This document shows positions 33,820 through 45,085 of a stretch of 64,000 bases of DNA, piece after piece (positions within the stretch are counted from its first letter, which is position 1; every line of letters starts with the position of its first letter). Source of the DNA: Cryptomeria japonica. Its lineage: Eukaryota > Streptophyta > Pinopsida > Cupressales > Cupressaceae. Where the stretch lies: positions 120,464,640-120,528,639 of the forward strand of contig NC_081410.1 of the NCBI RefSeq assembly GCF_030272615.1, given 5' to 3'. A program made the translations under genes and the position numbers. The notes below the pieces were generated by a model. The model was not told the DNA's origin. It did no database searches and was given only the letters and a program-made list of their open reading frames with translations.

Positions 33820-35847
33820 ATCCTGTCTACGAGGCCTCGTCACGCCTCTGCTCTCTGACCACAAACCAGTCTCTCGAGATCGACTCGATGTCGACTTCGT
33901 GAAACTTTGTACTCAGCGCTCCCTAGGCACCGCATCCTCATAATGGCGCTGGTAGTACTTTGCCTCCTTGGCTCTCAAAGCTAGCTCTCTCAAGGTGTCT
34001 CTCATCGGACCACCTGTTGCCACTCTCTGCAAGCTCGCTGTGAGCTCCTCTACTTGACCCCGCCACTCTATCTCAGTATCGCGCTCAGTATCGCGCTCAG
34101 TGGTCAACTATGTAATCTGATGCTACTGCGCCAGTAACTATGCCTACAGCTGCTGCACTTTCACCTGTAGGGTCCTAATCTGAGCATCCTCTCGATGCGT
34201 CGAAACCCAGACCTGAAGGGGTACCTAGGAAGATGGACTCCATGTCCTTCCCCCTGTCCTCGGTGCTGGTGGAGGTAGCACATCAGTCCTCCTCCTCTGA
34301 GCTGGTTGTCTCAACTCATCAGTCCCTCCCACCGCTGCTATCACCTTTGCTACTCTCCCCTCACCCCCTGCTCCAATCACCAATCCTCCTCTCCCTCTAT
34401 CCATCACAGCTCATCAAACTGCTCTCTCCACCCCTCTATCACCACCATCTCTACCCCTGTCTCCTCTCCTCCCCTGGTGTCCTCTCCCTCGTTGTCGTCC
34501 TCCACCTCCTCCATCATCTCCCTCATCCCCATCTCCACCTCCCTCATCCTCATCATCATTGAAAGTAGGCCGCATCTCCACTGGATCTGATATCCTTGTC
34601 ATGGCATGAGCTGCAAACAATCAAGTAAACTCATCCATCATACCAGCATCTAGTATCTCAGGGGCATAGTCCTATATTTGGCCCACTAACTGCACAAACT
34701 CCTCTATAGCCACCGCACTGTCAATAGTCGGGCCCCAATCCGGTATATCCTGCCTCTGACGTGCATACAAACAGGTCCCCTATGGTATCCCCTGCTAACG
34801 ACCATACTGCCGCAAAACTCTAGTAAACAAGAATCTCTCGATCACAAATGGGGTTCGCCCTATCAAAAATTGAGTCATGAAGATGTATGGCATCTCCAGC
34901 CCATCCTCAGTCCAAACCTTACAAGCTGTATATGGCCACCAGATGACTGTATCAATATCATCTAATATCCTCCTCCAATGCTCCAGCTTGCCCAGCTTCC
35001 GCTGGACAACTAACCCCCTGTATCCATATGCGTATGCACGCCCAACAGGCCTATCTCTATCCACCAGTGGCCTAGCTATGGGAATGTGCTCCCAACACCA
35101 TACCTGTAGAAGTGTCATGCCAGTTGACAAACTGTCATAACCCAAGTAGACTACCTCATGCAAGTCCCTATACAAATGGGCTAGCATAGCCGATCCCCAT
35201 GCGAACCTGCGACCCTGTGTAACCATCTCCTCCAGCACCAGTCCCCATCCTACAAATAGTCCCTTCAACCTATCGTCGGGACATAGGAAACTACCTATAA
35301 AGCCTGTCAGTACCGATGGAAGAGGCACATAGTCCAAATCCAGAAACTCCTGCCACAGGATCTCATATCCGCATACTATGTCATCGTGAAATATCCCGTG
35401 AAGTGCCTTTGTCCCGCCCTCCTCTGACTGCTCATAAGATAGTAGTGAACCTACTACAGGTATACGCAGGATCTGTTAATAATCCTCTGGGGTCACTATC
35501 ATCTCCCTTGTGGCAAAGTGGAAGGTATTCATGTCACTGTGCCATCTCTCTGCAAGCGCTGTAAGTAAACCCCGGTTCACAGTAAACCGAGGCATATCTA
35601 GTAGGGAAGACAGGCCACATCTATCAATAGTGTCTAGATCAACCTGTGACAATCATGGTATCAATGCCCATGGCCTAGGGAACCACTCGCGTGACTGAAC
35701 CACTCCCAATCGCTCTTGTCAAACAACAAAACAAGTCCAATATCAGTTTCCTCATCAAAACATAGATATCAAAATCAAAATCACATCAAAAACTTGACAA
35801 CTTTGAAAAAAACTAAATCAAGTTCTACATCATATCTATCCATATCA

Positions 35848-36015
35848 ACTTGCAACACAACTCAAGTTTTCAAAAATCATATCAAACTTGTAACACAACT
35901 CAAGTTTCCAAATCACATCAACTTGTAACACAACTCAAGTTTCCAACCCATATCAAACTTGTAACACAACTTAAGTTCCACAATCATATCAGCTTGTAAC
36001 ACACTTCAAGCTCCA
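35848..36015 (-). repeat. Short tandem repeat in PMD intron
   Basis: About five imperfect units of 30-40 bp built on AACTTGTAACACAACTCAAG and CAAATCATATC on the plus strand. They are not related to the TAGCGCAT motif next to them. Confidence 0.7.
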
Positions 36016-36279
36016 CAGATATCAACTTGAAACAAAGCAAATCAAATCAAGATCATATCATTCCCACATTAATATCTATAAATAACTTGAAAAATCACAA
36101 ATCAAACCAAGTTATATCGGCACTCATATTGGACAAACTATCAAAACCATGACAACAGACACAGAAACGAACAAATTGCACTTATCCCGGCAAAACTGAC
36201 CTTATCCTACAAATTTTCCTTATTCACAAATCATCCTATCTCACAAAACCTACCACATGCACTAACTAAATTTGGCTAT

Positions 36280-36720
36280 GTGCTAAAATCCTACTTATGT
36301 GCTAACCTATTTTCTCCGTGCGCTATCTTATCTACCCCACGTGCTAGATTGACTCTATGTGCTACATGTTCCTTCCAATGCGTTATCTAATCCACCCTAA
36401 GCGCTAAACTATCCCATGCACTAACCTAACCCATGCCTGCACCACCTATCTAACCCTATGCACTAGGTCAGACCTACGCGCTACTTACCCCTACCCATGT
36501 GACCCCCTATGCACCCAATGCGCTAGGTTTAACCGATGTGCTACCCTTTCAACACTCTGCGCTACCCTGTGTCCCTAATGCGCTAACCTATAAAATCTAT
36601 GCGCTACCCTAAGTTTTCGGACACTACCCAAAATCTAACACCCCATGCGCTACGAAAGTTTTCGTATGCGCTAACCGACTACCTATATGCGCTAAAACGA
36701 AAAAACTGCATGCTAAAATC
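36280..36720 (-). repeat. TAGCGCAT motif cluster 3
   Basis: About twenty copies of ATGCGCTA and decayed forms (GTGCTA, GCACTA, TGCGTTA) on the plus strand, so TAGCGCAT on the minus strand, every 12-35 nt within the PMD intron. Orientation is opposite to clusters 1 and 2 but the same relative to the local transcript. Spacing is irregular and the sequences between copies are unrelated, so this is not a simple tandem array. Confidence 0.75.
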
Positions 36721-36926
36721 CAAAACATGACCAAAAGTGACAAAATAAAAAATCTAGGGGTCAAATAGGTTGACTTACCGGTGGTCCATACGCGGCAGGC
36801 CTCTGATACCTCCGAACGCGCTCGAATCGATGCGTATAATATGGAATAGGCATTTTGTCTTCTCTCCAAAAGTCTCTCTCTCCAAAGTCAACAAACACAA
36901 ATGACACAAAACAATACACTTTTCCC

Positions 36927-36934
36927 CTTTTATA
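36927..36934 (-). promoter_or_regulatory. TATA box of antisense PMD gene
   Basis: Minus strand CCTATAAAAGGGG, a near-ideal plant TATA box, 74 bp before the predicted ATG at 36853. This places a transcription start near 36.90 kb. It lies outside the LTR, so the antisense gene appears to have its own promoter. Confidence 0.7.
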
Positions 36935-37246
36935 GGGTAAAATGAAATTAGGGTTAGGGGATTGAGCATGTAATTCGCTCATGGTCTTCCTCGTACCCTC
37001 GCACACATCAATATCAGGAGATGAATTAATTTTAGCATTCCACATAGCCAAAATTTTACAATGCAAACACAATTATCAAATCAAATCAAATTTTCCAAAT
37101 TTTGATTCATCTCCCGAGGGGGCATTATCAAACATCATTTATCAAATCTGGGGCACGACATGAAAATCTAAAAACAACACTGATCATAATCAAATTTTTG
37201 CGACACATCATTTTTTTTGAATTAACATGTGCACACACGTCACTTC

Positions 37247-37260
37247 AAAGAGGGGCAAAA
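37247..37260 (+). promoter_or_regulatory. Tat-like polypurine tract
   Basis: AAAGAGGGGCAAAA directly precedes the 3' LTR at 37261. Confidence 0.8.
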
Positions 37261-38672
37261 TGTAGACGTATAAAAATGACTATATTCCTAAATGAATATT
37301 TTATGTTCATTTCTCTATTTAATTAAATTATCCACGTTCCTCTATTTAATTACGTAAATTACTCAATTTATTTAACTAAATTCAATTAACCCCCTTTTAG
37401 GTCATTTAATTGAATAAATCATTTTATTTAATTAAATCTATTCTTCTAAACCTTTTAATTAAATTTACATTTAATTAAATAGGGAATCCCAACCAAATTG
37501 AATTAAATTAACTTTATTTCAATTAAATCCTATTATTTCTCCATCCACTTGCATTTTCCTACATCTCCCACTTGCCTCCTAAACCCTATTCCTAACCCCC
37601 TTCTAGATTCTTCTAATCACTTCTAATTTAGCCTAACCCATCTCCTAAATATTGTCACATCCCTAAGCAAGGGGAAGTCACTTCTCAAACCCTTAAAGTC
37701 TTTGATAACCATTAAAGGCTTCAAGTCTCCAACAACTTTCTCTTCCAAACCATTAATGGTTAACTCAACCTTCTTACATGGTTAGAGACTTTTTGCCTAA
37801 CTCAACCTCCATGTAACCCAAGGGTCTCATCAAGCATTTATTGCTTTGACCATAGTTAATCCTTAATCCTTTGCACAAGAGTTTATCCTTTGGATAAAAC
37901 CTTTATCCATTGGATAACCCTAACCTAACCTTAACCTAACCTTAACCCTTACCCCCTAAGGTAACCATGAGATCTTCTCAAGCATTTAATGTTTCCTACC
38001 TCTCTTCTCAACCCAACCTTATGTTGACATTTGTCACCATTTCATTGGTGCAAATTGCAAACATGGATTCCCAACTGTCAAACTCAACCCTTGATTAACT
38101 CTTTCAATCCTGGCCATCCATTGCCCTATTTTTGCTATAAATAAAGCTCTCCATTCTCTATTTTAAGATCATCCAAGTCTTTAGCATCATACTTATACTA
38201 AAATCCATCCAAGCTTTAATATATCATTTGTGCTCATCATTTAGCCTCTCTTTTAAATAGGAATTAATCTAAATATGCATGTTTAGAGTATTTTCCTTAT
38301 CATTTAGCTTAATCATAGACTAGTATATCATGCTAGGATAGTCTTGCTACTAATCTTGTCATCTTATAATCTAGTTTATTGCATTTGTAGGATCATACAT
38401 AGCTTAGGATGCATTTCATGTTAAAATCAACCAAAGCATCCCTCGTTCTTGCATTTGTCATCCCTAAACCACTTTGCTCAGTGATCTGAGAGCAAAGACA
38501 TTGGTTTGAGGGATCTTGTGAGATAGAGAACCATGGAACGAACCTTGGGAAGTTGAGTCATTCTTCATGACTCCATAGCTTGCACCAAGAAGTCCTGTGG
38601 GTGTGTGAGCAAGGCTCCTGAGGCTTCCTTTTTCACATTTTAAGCTCTATTGACCCGCTTTTCCTACATACA
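37261..38672 (+). repeat. Tat-like 3' LTR
   Basis: 1412 bp, TGTAGACGTA to CTACATACA, followed by the ACAAT target duplication. TATAAATA is at 38136-38143. Confidence 0.94.
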
Positions 38673-38757
38673 ACAATATTCTTGGAATTACAAACAAAGT
38701 AAATCAGAAATCCTAAATGTATTTGGGAATACAAATTATAGAATACATAATATGAAA

Positions 38758-41700
38758 TCATTGTATGAGCTTTTGTAGCATGCTCCACTCTCCATCTGAT
38801 GGAACTCCATATTCTTCTAACATATAGTAAGTGACTTGCAAATTTGTCAGGAATTCATATTTGGAAGTGGAAGTTGACATCAATGTTTCATCCAAAGCTG
38901 CATTCAAGGTTATCAATGGCTTGGCCATGGCCAAAAAGTTAGCCTCATTTGTGTCCATAGGAAATAGGTTCAAATCAAGCTTCATTTTCTCCTCCATCTT
39001 ATTTTTGAAAGCTTTATCTCCAATGTATTGTTGTGTTGTATATCAAAACTCATCGGCAAACCAAGTTCTACCAATCTTTGCACCTTTCCATGCAGCCTCT
39101 TCATCTTTTTTGCATCCTTATCCAAATATTCTTGTGATTTCCATAGTGTCTTACATTTTTGAATGACAAATGAAGCCTTTACTGAGACATCAATGAGATC
39201 ATGAATTCCCTTGGATGGCAAATATTTGTCATTGGATTTGTAGACTATTTGCAAAATTTGATTTACAATTTTCTCTCTTGAATTCAACTTTTTGTTCTGA
39301 GAAATGTATTCAATCAGCTTCACATAATGTACACTAAGATTTCCAATCAATTCAAACAACTGACACAATTGGTCAGCCTTCTACATTATTTTCTCCCAAA
39401 TCTTTTCTTTTATAAACCTCATTGTTTATTTCCAATATCCGCTCAATTTGTCTTTGAGAGAGTTAATATCATTGTATGCCTCCTGCAGCTCTCGATCCAG
39501 TCTTTCATTGGTTTTTCTTTCTTCCTCTACAGTGGTGTTCTCGATAATTTGGTATAGTTGTACTGAAGAGGCTCTTTCACTTTCAAATTTTTTGATGCTT
39601 TCATCTAAGCATTTCTTCAATTGATTCAGTTCCACCTTTGTCTGTTCATTCTTTGCACTTGTAGATGTAGAGGCAGATTTTTTAATCCTTTTCTATAACT
39701 CTCTGCTATTGTTCTCTACAGTTTTCCTCTTTGCTTTCTCATTTTCTATGTCTCTCTATAACTTTTTTATTTGTCTCTCCATCTTATTTCTCTCTCTCTT
39801 TCTTGAGCAATGATGTATACACCACTTCATTGGTCTTTCTTGACACGTTAATTTTGTCCATATTTTTAACTCTTGAGAAATCCATTTGGATGGTGCTAAT
39901 GTGAAATTGGGAGGGATCATTCAGATTCTCTAGTTTATTTTGATTTGGAATTGGGGGCATAACAACCATGTACTCCATCATTTCTTTATTTGGGTCATAT
40001 GTGGGAAATACCATGTTCATTGCAGGTTGTTCCTCTACAGTTGTAGTACTTGCAGCCTTCATCATTAGCTCCATTTTTTCTTTTTTTTCTTTTTTTGCTC
40101 TCTCTCTAAATCAATCAACGAAATTATTGTAATTAAAATGTGGGGTTGTTGACACTATTGAATGTTTGAATAGTGAAATAGCACTTAGAGTGATGTAGGC
40201 ACTTCCACCTATGCCTGTGGCTCTAACTATTTCATTGTGAGGTCTAGCAAAAACTGCAAAACCCATTCCTAATCATGTCCCACTCTAACTTACACTTGGG
40301 GTTATCAGACTCATTTGAGGGCCAGGGGCTTATTTTGAAGTTGGAAACAATACCTTCATAGTGGAACTTGATGTAGTTGGAGTTGTATTGATACTCATCA
40401 TTGTTGTCATAAGCTTTTGCTTCTTCAGCATGCCTTGATCACTGGGATTATGTATATTAACTTCTACTGTTAGTCTCTTCTGAGCATCTTTTAGTCCTTG
40501 CACTTATTGACCACAACTAGTACTAGTACCCATACCATCCCCACCAGTGGTAGTAGCACTTGATTCTCCACCATGTTCTAGTTGTGATTGAATCAGAGTG
40601 TCAGGATTTGAAGCTATAACAAAACGAGGTTCAGGTTTATAATAATCACCTTTCCCTATTGATTCAAATCCAATGCCTCAATGATATGCACCTTTTCTTG
40701 GCATCTCTGCCTCCAGTGGCATCCAAGGGCCTTGTCCTTTGGACCCTAGACCACCACCTTGATAACCCAATTTTTCAATTATGGTTGCCCCTGAAGAATA
40801 TTTTTCAAACATGGCCTCACTCAAAATAGATGTTTTTTGCAGATTTTGTAACACCTATTAGAGTTTGACCTGAGGGTATCTCACTATCACTTTGATGATC
40901 TCTATAATCATCACTATCATCATTTGCTTCACAGGGATTCTCTATATTCCATAATTTGCTAAACTCATAATCGGCTGGGATATCTTCAAAATTTGTAATA
41001 GTCTTTGGTTCACCTAGATTCTTCCTCATAGACCAAAAATCTTTGATTTTGTTTTGTGTCCAATTTTCCTCTGTACAAGCTTGTGATAGAGAAGATGGGA
41101 TGCTTATTCTAGTAGATGGAACACCAGCTCTTTTGTAAAAATTATCTAGCCTCCTACTTTGGATCTCTTGCTTTGTTGTTCTTTGTGGGTGCAATGCCAT
41201 AATTTGTGCTGAAAATTATTCTAGAGAAAATCTTTTCTCAGCAACAGCTTCCTCCATCACTTTTTTGACCTCATCCCAAGAATCCTTGTTTTTCAACATC
41301 TCTAACAAGGGTTTACATACATGTTGGATTTTACTTGCAAAGTTCTTATTTTCGACAACCATTTCTTTAATGATGTCGCATGGATCATACTGCCAGTAAC
41401 TGTCAAGATCAAAATTTAAAAATTTCAAAGTTTCATATACCACACTGAATGTTTTTCTCTCAAATGTGTACCCTCCACATGAAAAAGGTAATGAAGAAAA
41501 TATGTTCTTCTTTTGTTGACCATAAAAGTAGAGCTTATATGTACTCTCCATCTGTCATACATATTCCAATGCAAAAACCCTCTATGTCGCATGTATTGGA
41601 AGTTTGTAGGGTTCTACTCCTGATCCACAAAACCTTAACACAATATATTCTTCCATGAGGTACCTGTCAGCCAATTGTATTTCAAGTCCCAATTGAATGC

Positions 41701-42750
41701 AATCTCTACAAGACTCGGGCAATCTAGGCATTGGAGTGTTTGTAATTGTATGATACATTGGAGCCAAAAATAAATCTACAAAATGGTTGTGGTTCCCACT
41801 GTTATCATGCATCTTTATATTAGTGGTCCATTCACATATTGGACACATTGTTCTTGCCTCAACATCTGTATACACCTAAATCTAAAGCTTGTTGGACTCG
41901 AACGTTCCACTATATTTCACTAGAAGAAGATGGCACAGGTAGGTTGTAAACCTAAATTTCTTAGAGGAACCTCTTTTAATCTCTACAAATTGTTCATGCA
42001 TGGATTGAACAATGTGATCAACAAAATTATATCTAACGGGTTCATTAACATAATGGATATTAAATACCATTTCAAGAAGGCTTCACCCACTTCCATATTA
42101 TTTTCCAATCCTAGGCAAAATTTTAGCATGGCAATAGTATCTTGAACCCATGGCACAAAAATATCTCCTTTATAAGGAGGCTTATGATTTTGATCCAGTT
42201 GTTTACCATCCATTGTAATAGCTTTGAGATAATTATTTCTCCCCTCTTCATCGACTGCTTCAAAATCACAGGCAAGCTTTTATAGGTCAATGTGGACGTT
42301 TGAGTGTCCAAAATCTCCTGCTCCAAGCCTTGAGTCCAACAAAATTTTAAATTCTTCCTAGGTAATGGATAAAATTTCCTTTTGAATAATTTTATTAACA
42401 ATTGCTCCTTTGTTTTCATCATAATTTTGGGCGTAGACCATGACAATTTTTGGGCAAGGGAAAACCTTAGGTAGCATCATGCATCCCAATCCAACATCCC
42501 ACAATGTATTTTTATTTATGTCTTGGACTAATATTTTATTATACAAAATCTTTTGTGCCTTACCGAGAATGCCCCCTATGGCCTTATTCTCACAAGAAAA
42601 TCTAAGAGTAATGGTTAGCCTGCCATGGATTACAGGATTATAAATATCATGGAATTCATCAGAGAAACCTAGGGTTTTAACGAATTGGGCATGGACTATT
42701 TTTTGTATCTCTTTGGCTTTCCCAATCACCCCTAATTCTACAATCTAAAC
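38758..42750 (-). pseudogene. Gene B: relative of gene A, with G-patch
   Basis: The minus-strand trail enters near 42.75 kb, possibly at a splice acceptor (TTTTTTTAATCTTGCAG), so an upstream exon may be missing. Blocks are 42358-42729 (VIHGRLTITLRFSCENKAIGG), 41983-42213 (KGDIFVPWVQDTIAMLKFCLGL), 41582-41875, 41216-41551, 40817-41200, then a G-patch near 40.68-40.76 kb (KLGYQGGGLGSKGQGPW, in another frame). Helical, charged blocks follow at 39784-40074, 39426-39635, 38982-39368 and 38758-38997. The block LRFCGSGVEPYKLP with RVFALE aligns with gene A. Frame changes and stops make it a pseudogene. Function unknown; the G-patch suggests an RNA-related role. Confidence 0.55.
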
Positions 42751-43066
42751 TGCAAGATTAAAAAAATTAAAAATGTTGGATGTAGATGTTCTGTATTTCT
42801 CTTAGGAACTTACTCAAAAATTTTAATTTGAAATGATAAAGAAATAGACTGGTGCAGACAAACTTTGTTGTATCCTCGAATCTGGATTCTAATTTATGAA
42901 TCTCCTTGGTTAAATAGTTACTCTAAAGCCCAATATCCCTTAATTTCAAGAGCAGTATAGCTTCCTCAAAGGGAAAAACCGTGGTTAAAATTCATTTATT
43001 TTTCTTTCTTTCTTTTATTAAAAACATTCAAACATTCATTTATTAAAACCTTTCATTCCTGATAGT

Positions 43067-43372
43067 GCTCAAACGTGTATCTATTCTGGCGATTTTTTGA
43101 AGAAACTTGTGTCCTTCACAACTTCATGCCGAAATAGAGCTTATGTCATTGGTCTGTAATCATTCAACGATCACTAAATTGATTAAAATTAGTCTAGTAT
43201 AGACTTAGTTAATTAAGTATACAGATTAAAAGTTAATTAGACAATGCTCACACATGTTTGTATTCCGCAGACTTTTTGAAGAAACCTTTGTCCTTCCGAA
43301 CTTCGGATCAAAATTGAGCTTATGTCATTGATCCACGATCATCCAACGGTCATTAAATTCATTGATTAATTA
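43067..43372. repeat. Two tandem ~179-bp units
   Basis: Units start at 43067 and 43246. Both contain GCTCA-ACRTGT, GAAGAAAC-T-TGTCCTTC, GAGCTTATGTCATTG and CAACG-TCA-TAAATT in the same order. Divergence is substantial. Nature unknown. Confidence 0.72.
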
Positions 43373-43389
43373 AAGTTTAAAGTTTCTCG

Positions 43390-44855
43390 TGTGTGACGAA
43401 TTGGGAACAAAGCGGCTGATGTGTTGTCCAAATGGGCTACATCTTTTTTAGAGACACGAGAATATCAACTTGAATATTTTAGTACTATGTCAGCAGATGA
43501 TGTGGTGGAAAAGAATTATTCTATAGAAACTCCTAGATTTATGCAAGTTCGAAGTGATGGGAGTTGGCCAATCTAATTGGTGTATAGTGGTGGTGGAGTT
43601 AATGTCGTATTGAGCAGACAGATTTGAGGGCAAAGAAAGGACAATGCATTTATGATAATGCATTGATGAATTTGTCGACCTCACATTACTCATTCGCCTT
43701 TTCACAGCTTGAGTAGAGGTTGAGTTGTATTTCTTGAAAGGTAAGTAGTGAAAGGTGGTGTCATTGTAGAGACTGGTTTAATGGAGGTGAGTTTTACTTT
43801 CAAAACAGAGAAGAAGCTAGTGCCTTTTGTGGGAAAAGTCATAAACAAATGATTGCAGGGTCTATTTCTTTTCAAGGATGAGAGACTAATGGAGGTGGTG
43901 AAGCTAATTTTGGGAGAGTAAATTACACGTGGGATTAGTATCACACAAATATGGATATTTATTCCCTAATTGTAGCGTGGGGATTATAATTTGAGGACTC
44001 AGTGGATAAGGTGAAGAAGGTGTTGTAAGATGTAATTGCTGAAGAGTATTTGAAAGGCATGGACTCTATTTTTTAATGGGTCATCCCGAGAGTGGGGATT
44101 GATGTCTCTGAAGGTTTGAATGTGTCGGTGAATCCCATAGCATTTGTACGATGGCAAGAAGATGAATTGAAAGCTATATTTAGGGCTCTAGCTAGATGCA
44201 GTTGGGAGGCTTTGAAAACCTATGCAAAGTTGATGCACGTGGAAGAGGTACTGTGGGCGGTGCACAAGATGGCTAGGGTAGAGGCGGGTCATGAGCTAAG
44301 GCCAAGGAAATGTACATTGGATGCGATGATGGCTCTGTCAAAGTTTCAAGATGAGTTTGCTCAAAACAACTAATTGCATAATGATATGTTGAGTTTCTCT
44401 GTTTTGCTACTCGTCTCGATTTAAGTCTATGATTTTGTAACTTAATGTATGGATGTATGTTGACTGTCATTGTGCAGAATACATGCTCGGACTGTTGTTT
44501 TTTGTCTTTTTGTGTCTTTCATATGGGGGGTCTTTTGGTGTTGGTTTCAGAATTAGATCTAGTAGGTGGATTTTTTGGATGAACAAGGTGGATAAAATAT
44601 ACTTTTTGTAATCTTATTGTTTAAATATTAATAAAATGCATGCATATTGTGAGCGATTTTTTTGCAAAAGCTCGATAATGGCGGATAGGGTGTTTTCATG
44701 TGTAAAGGTATTGTGGTTGCTGGGTGGATTTTTGGTTTACTTTTTTGGGTGTTTTTGGGACTTTTGTGGACTCTTCTGGAAAGTTTACTTCTTCTGAGAT
44801 GTTTTTCTTTTTGAATATGAATAAAATAACACATTATTACAGAGAAAAAAAAAAT
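43390..44855 (+). pseudogene. LINE 3'-end remnant (RNase H end, downstream frame, poly-A)
   Basis: The plus strand at 43.395-43.57 kb reads RIGNKAADVLSKWATSF, the C-terminal block of a LINE RNase H. Compare REWNKAADCLAKWAFEK in the LINE at 55.1 kb. A further frame at 44092-44373 (93 residues, Ala/Arg/Glu-rich helix) has no recognised domain. Poly-A-like AGAGAAAAAAAAAATTAC follows at about 44.84 kb. I infer a 5'-truncated LINE; no target duplication was established. Confidence 0.5.
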
Positions 44856-45085
44856 TACAATAAAAAATTGATATAACTTGATTTTCCTTAATGGTATTAC
44901 TTATTTATATTTTATAAATTACTATTAAAATATAAATAATATATTAAATTTCAAATATTATACCACAACACCAGACAAATATTGTTAAAAAATAAATTTT
45001 AAATATTATTATGACTAATAAATTATTAATTATTAATTAAAAATATTATAAATATTCAAAAGTAGAAATATTATAAATACATCAC

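Larger units (their letters stand above)
35713..36778 (-). other. Predicted intron of the PMD gene
   Basis: 1066 nt, donor GTAAGT, acceptor TTTGACAAGAG. Phase 0 at both ends joins the 25-codon first exon to the PMD frame exactly. It contains AACTTGTAACACAACTCAAG repeats (35.85-36.01 kb) and the third TAGCGCAT cluster. Being antisense to the genomic RNA, it cannot be spliced from that RNA and would survive retrotransposition. Confidence 0.68.
33820..36853 (-). pseudogene. Antisense gene with plant mobile domain (MAIN/MAIL-like)
   Basis: Exon 1 is 36779-36853, 25 codons from ATG (MPIPYYTHRFERVRRYQRPA...). It ends at a GTAAGT donor at 36773-36778. Exon 2, predicted from 35712, opens in phase with RLGVVQSREWFPRPWAL and enters a plant mobile domain: LLTALAERWHSDMNTFHF, then FAWGSAMLAHLYRDLHEV and LQVWCWEHIPIARP, with KVWTEDG further on. 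After the PMD come RQYGR, a Gly/Arg/Asp-rich stretch (34.41-34.57 kb) and a coiled-coil-like C terminus (33.91-34.15 kb). All exon-2 blocks share one frame but are cut by about ten stops, mostly TAG; four TAG fall within 34108-34146. PMD proteins act in the nucleus in gene and transposon silencing and genome stability. Its position, antisense between pol and 3' LTR, is that of Tat accessory frames. Confidence 0.82.
12624..38672 (+). mobile_element. Tat-like Ty3/gypsy retrotransposon with antisense PMD gene
   Basis: LTRs at 12624-14048 and 37261-38672 are flanked by the 5-bp duplication ACAAT (12619-12623 and 38673-38677). The total is 26,049 bp, or about 18.2 kb without the nested element at 14403-22206. 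Plus-strand order is LTR, tRNA-Lys-type PBS, a leader of about 3.1 kb, gag, protease, G-patch, RT, RNase H, a second (archaeal-type) RNase H, integrase, then about 4.8 kb containing an antisense gene, PPT and LTR. RT before integrase gives Ty3/gypsy. The second RNase H and extra antisense gene point to the Tat lineage. LTRs differ by roughly 35 substitutions in 1.4 kb by eye. The polyprotein frame is broken by stops and indels, so the copy is not autonomous now. Confidence 0.93.

Noticed and set aside
34233-34590. Plus-strand Ser/Leu/Pro/His-rich open frames
   Set aside because: Mirror of the Gly/Arg/Asp-rich segment of the antisense PMD gene.
36624-37072. Minus-strand open frames overlapping PMD exon 1
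   Set aside because: Only the 25 codons from 36853 to the GTAAGT donor join the PMD frame; the remainder reads through promoter or intron.
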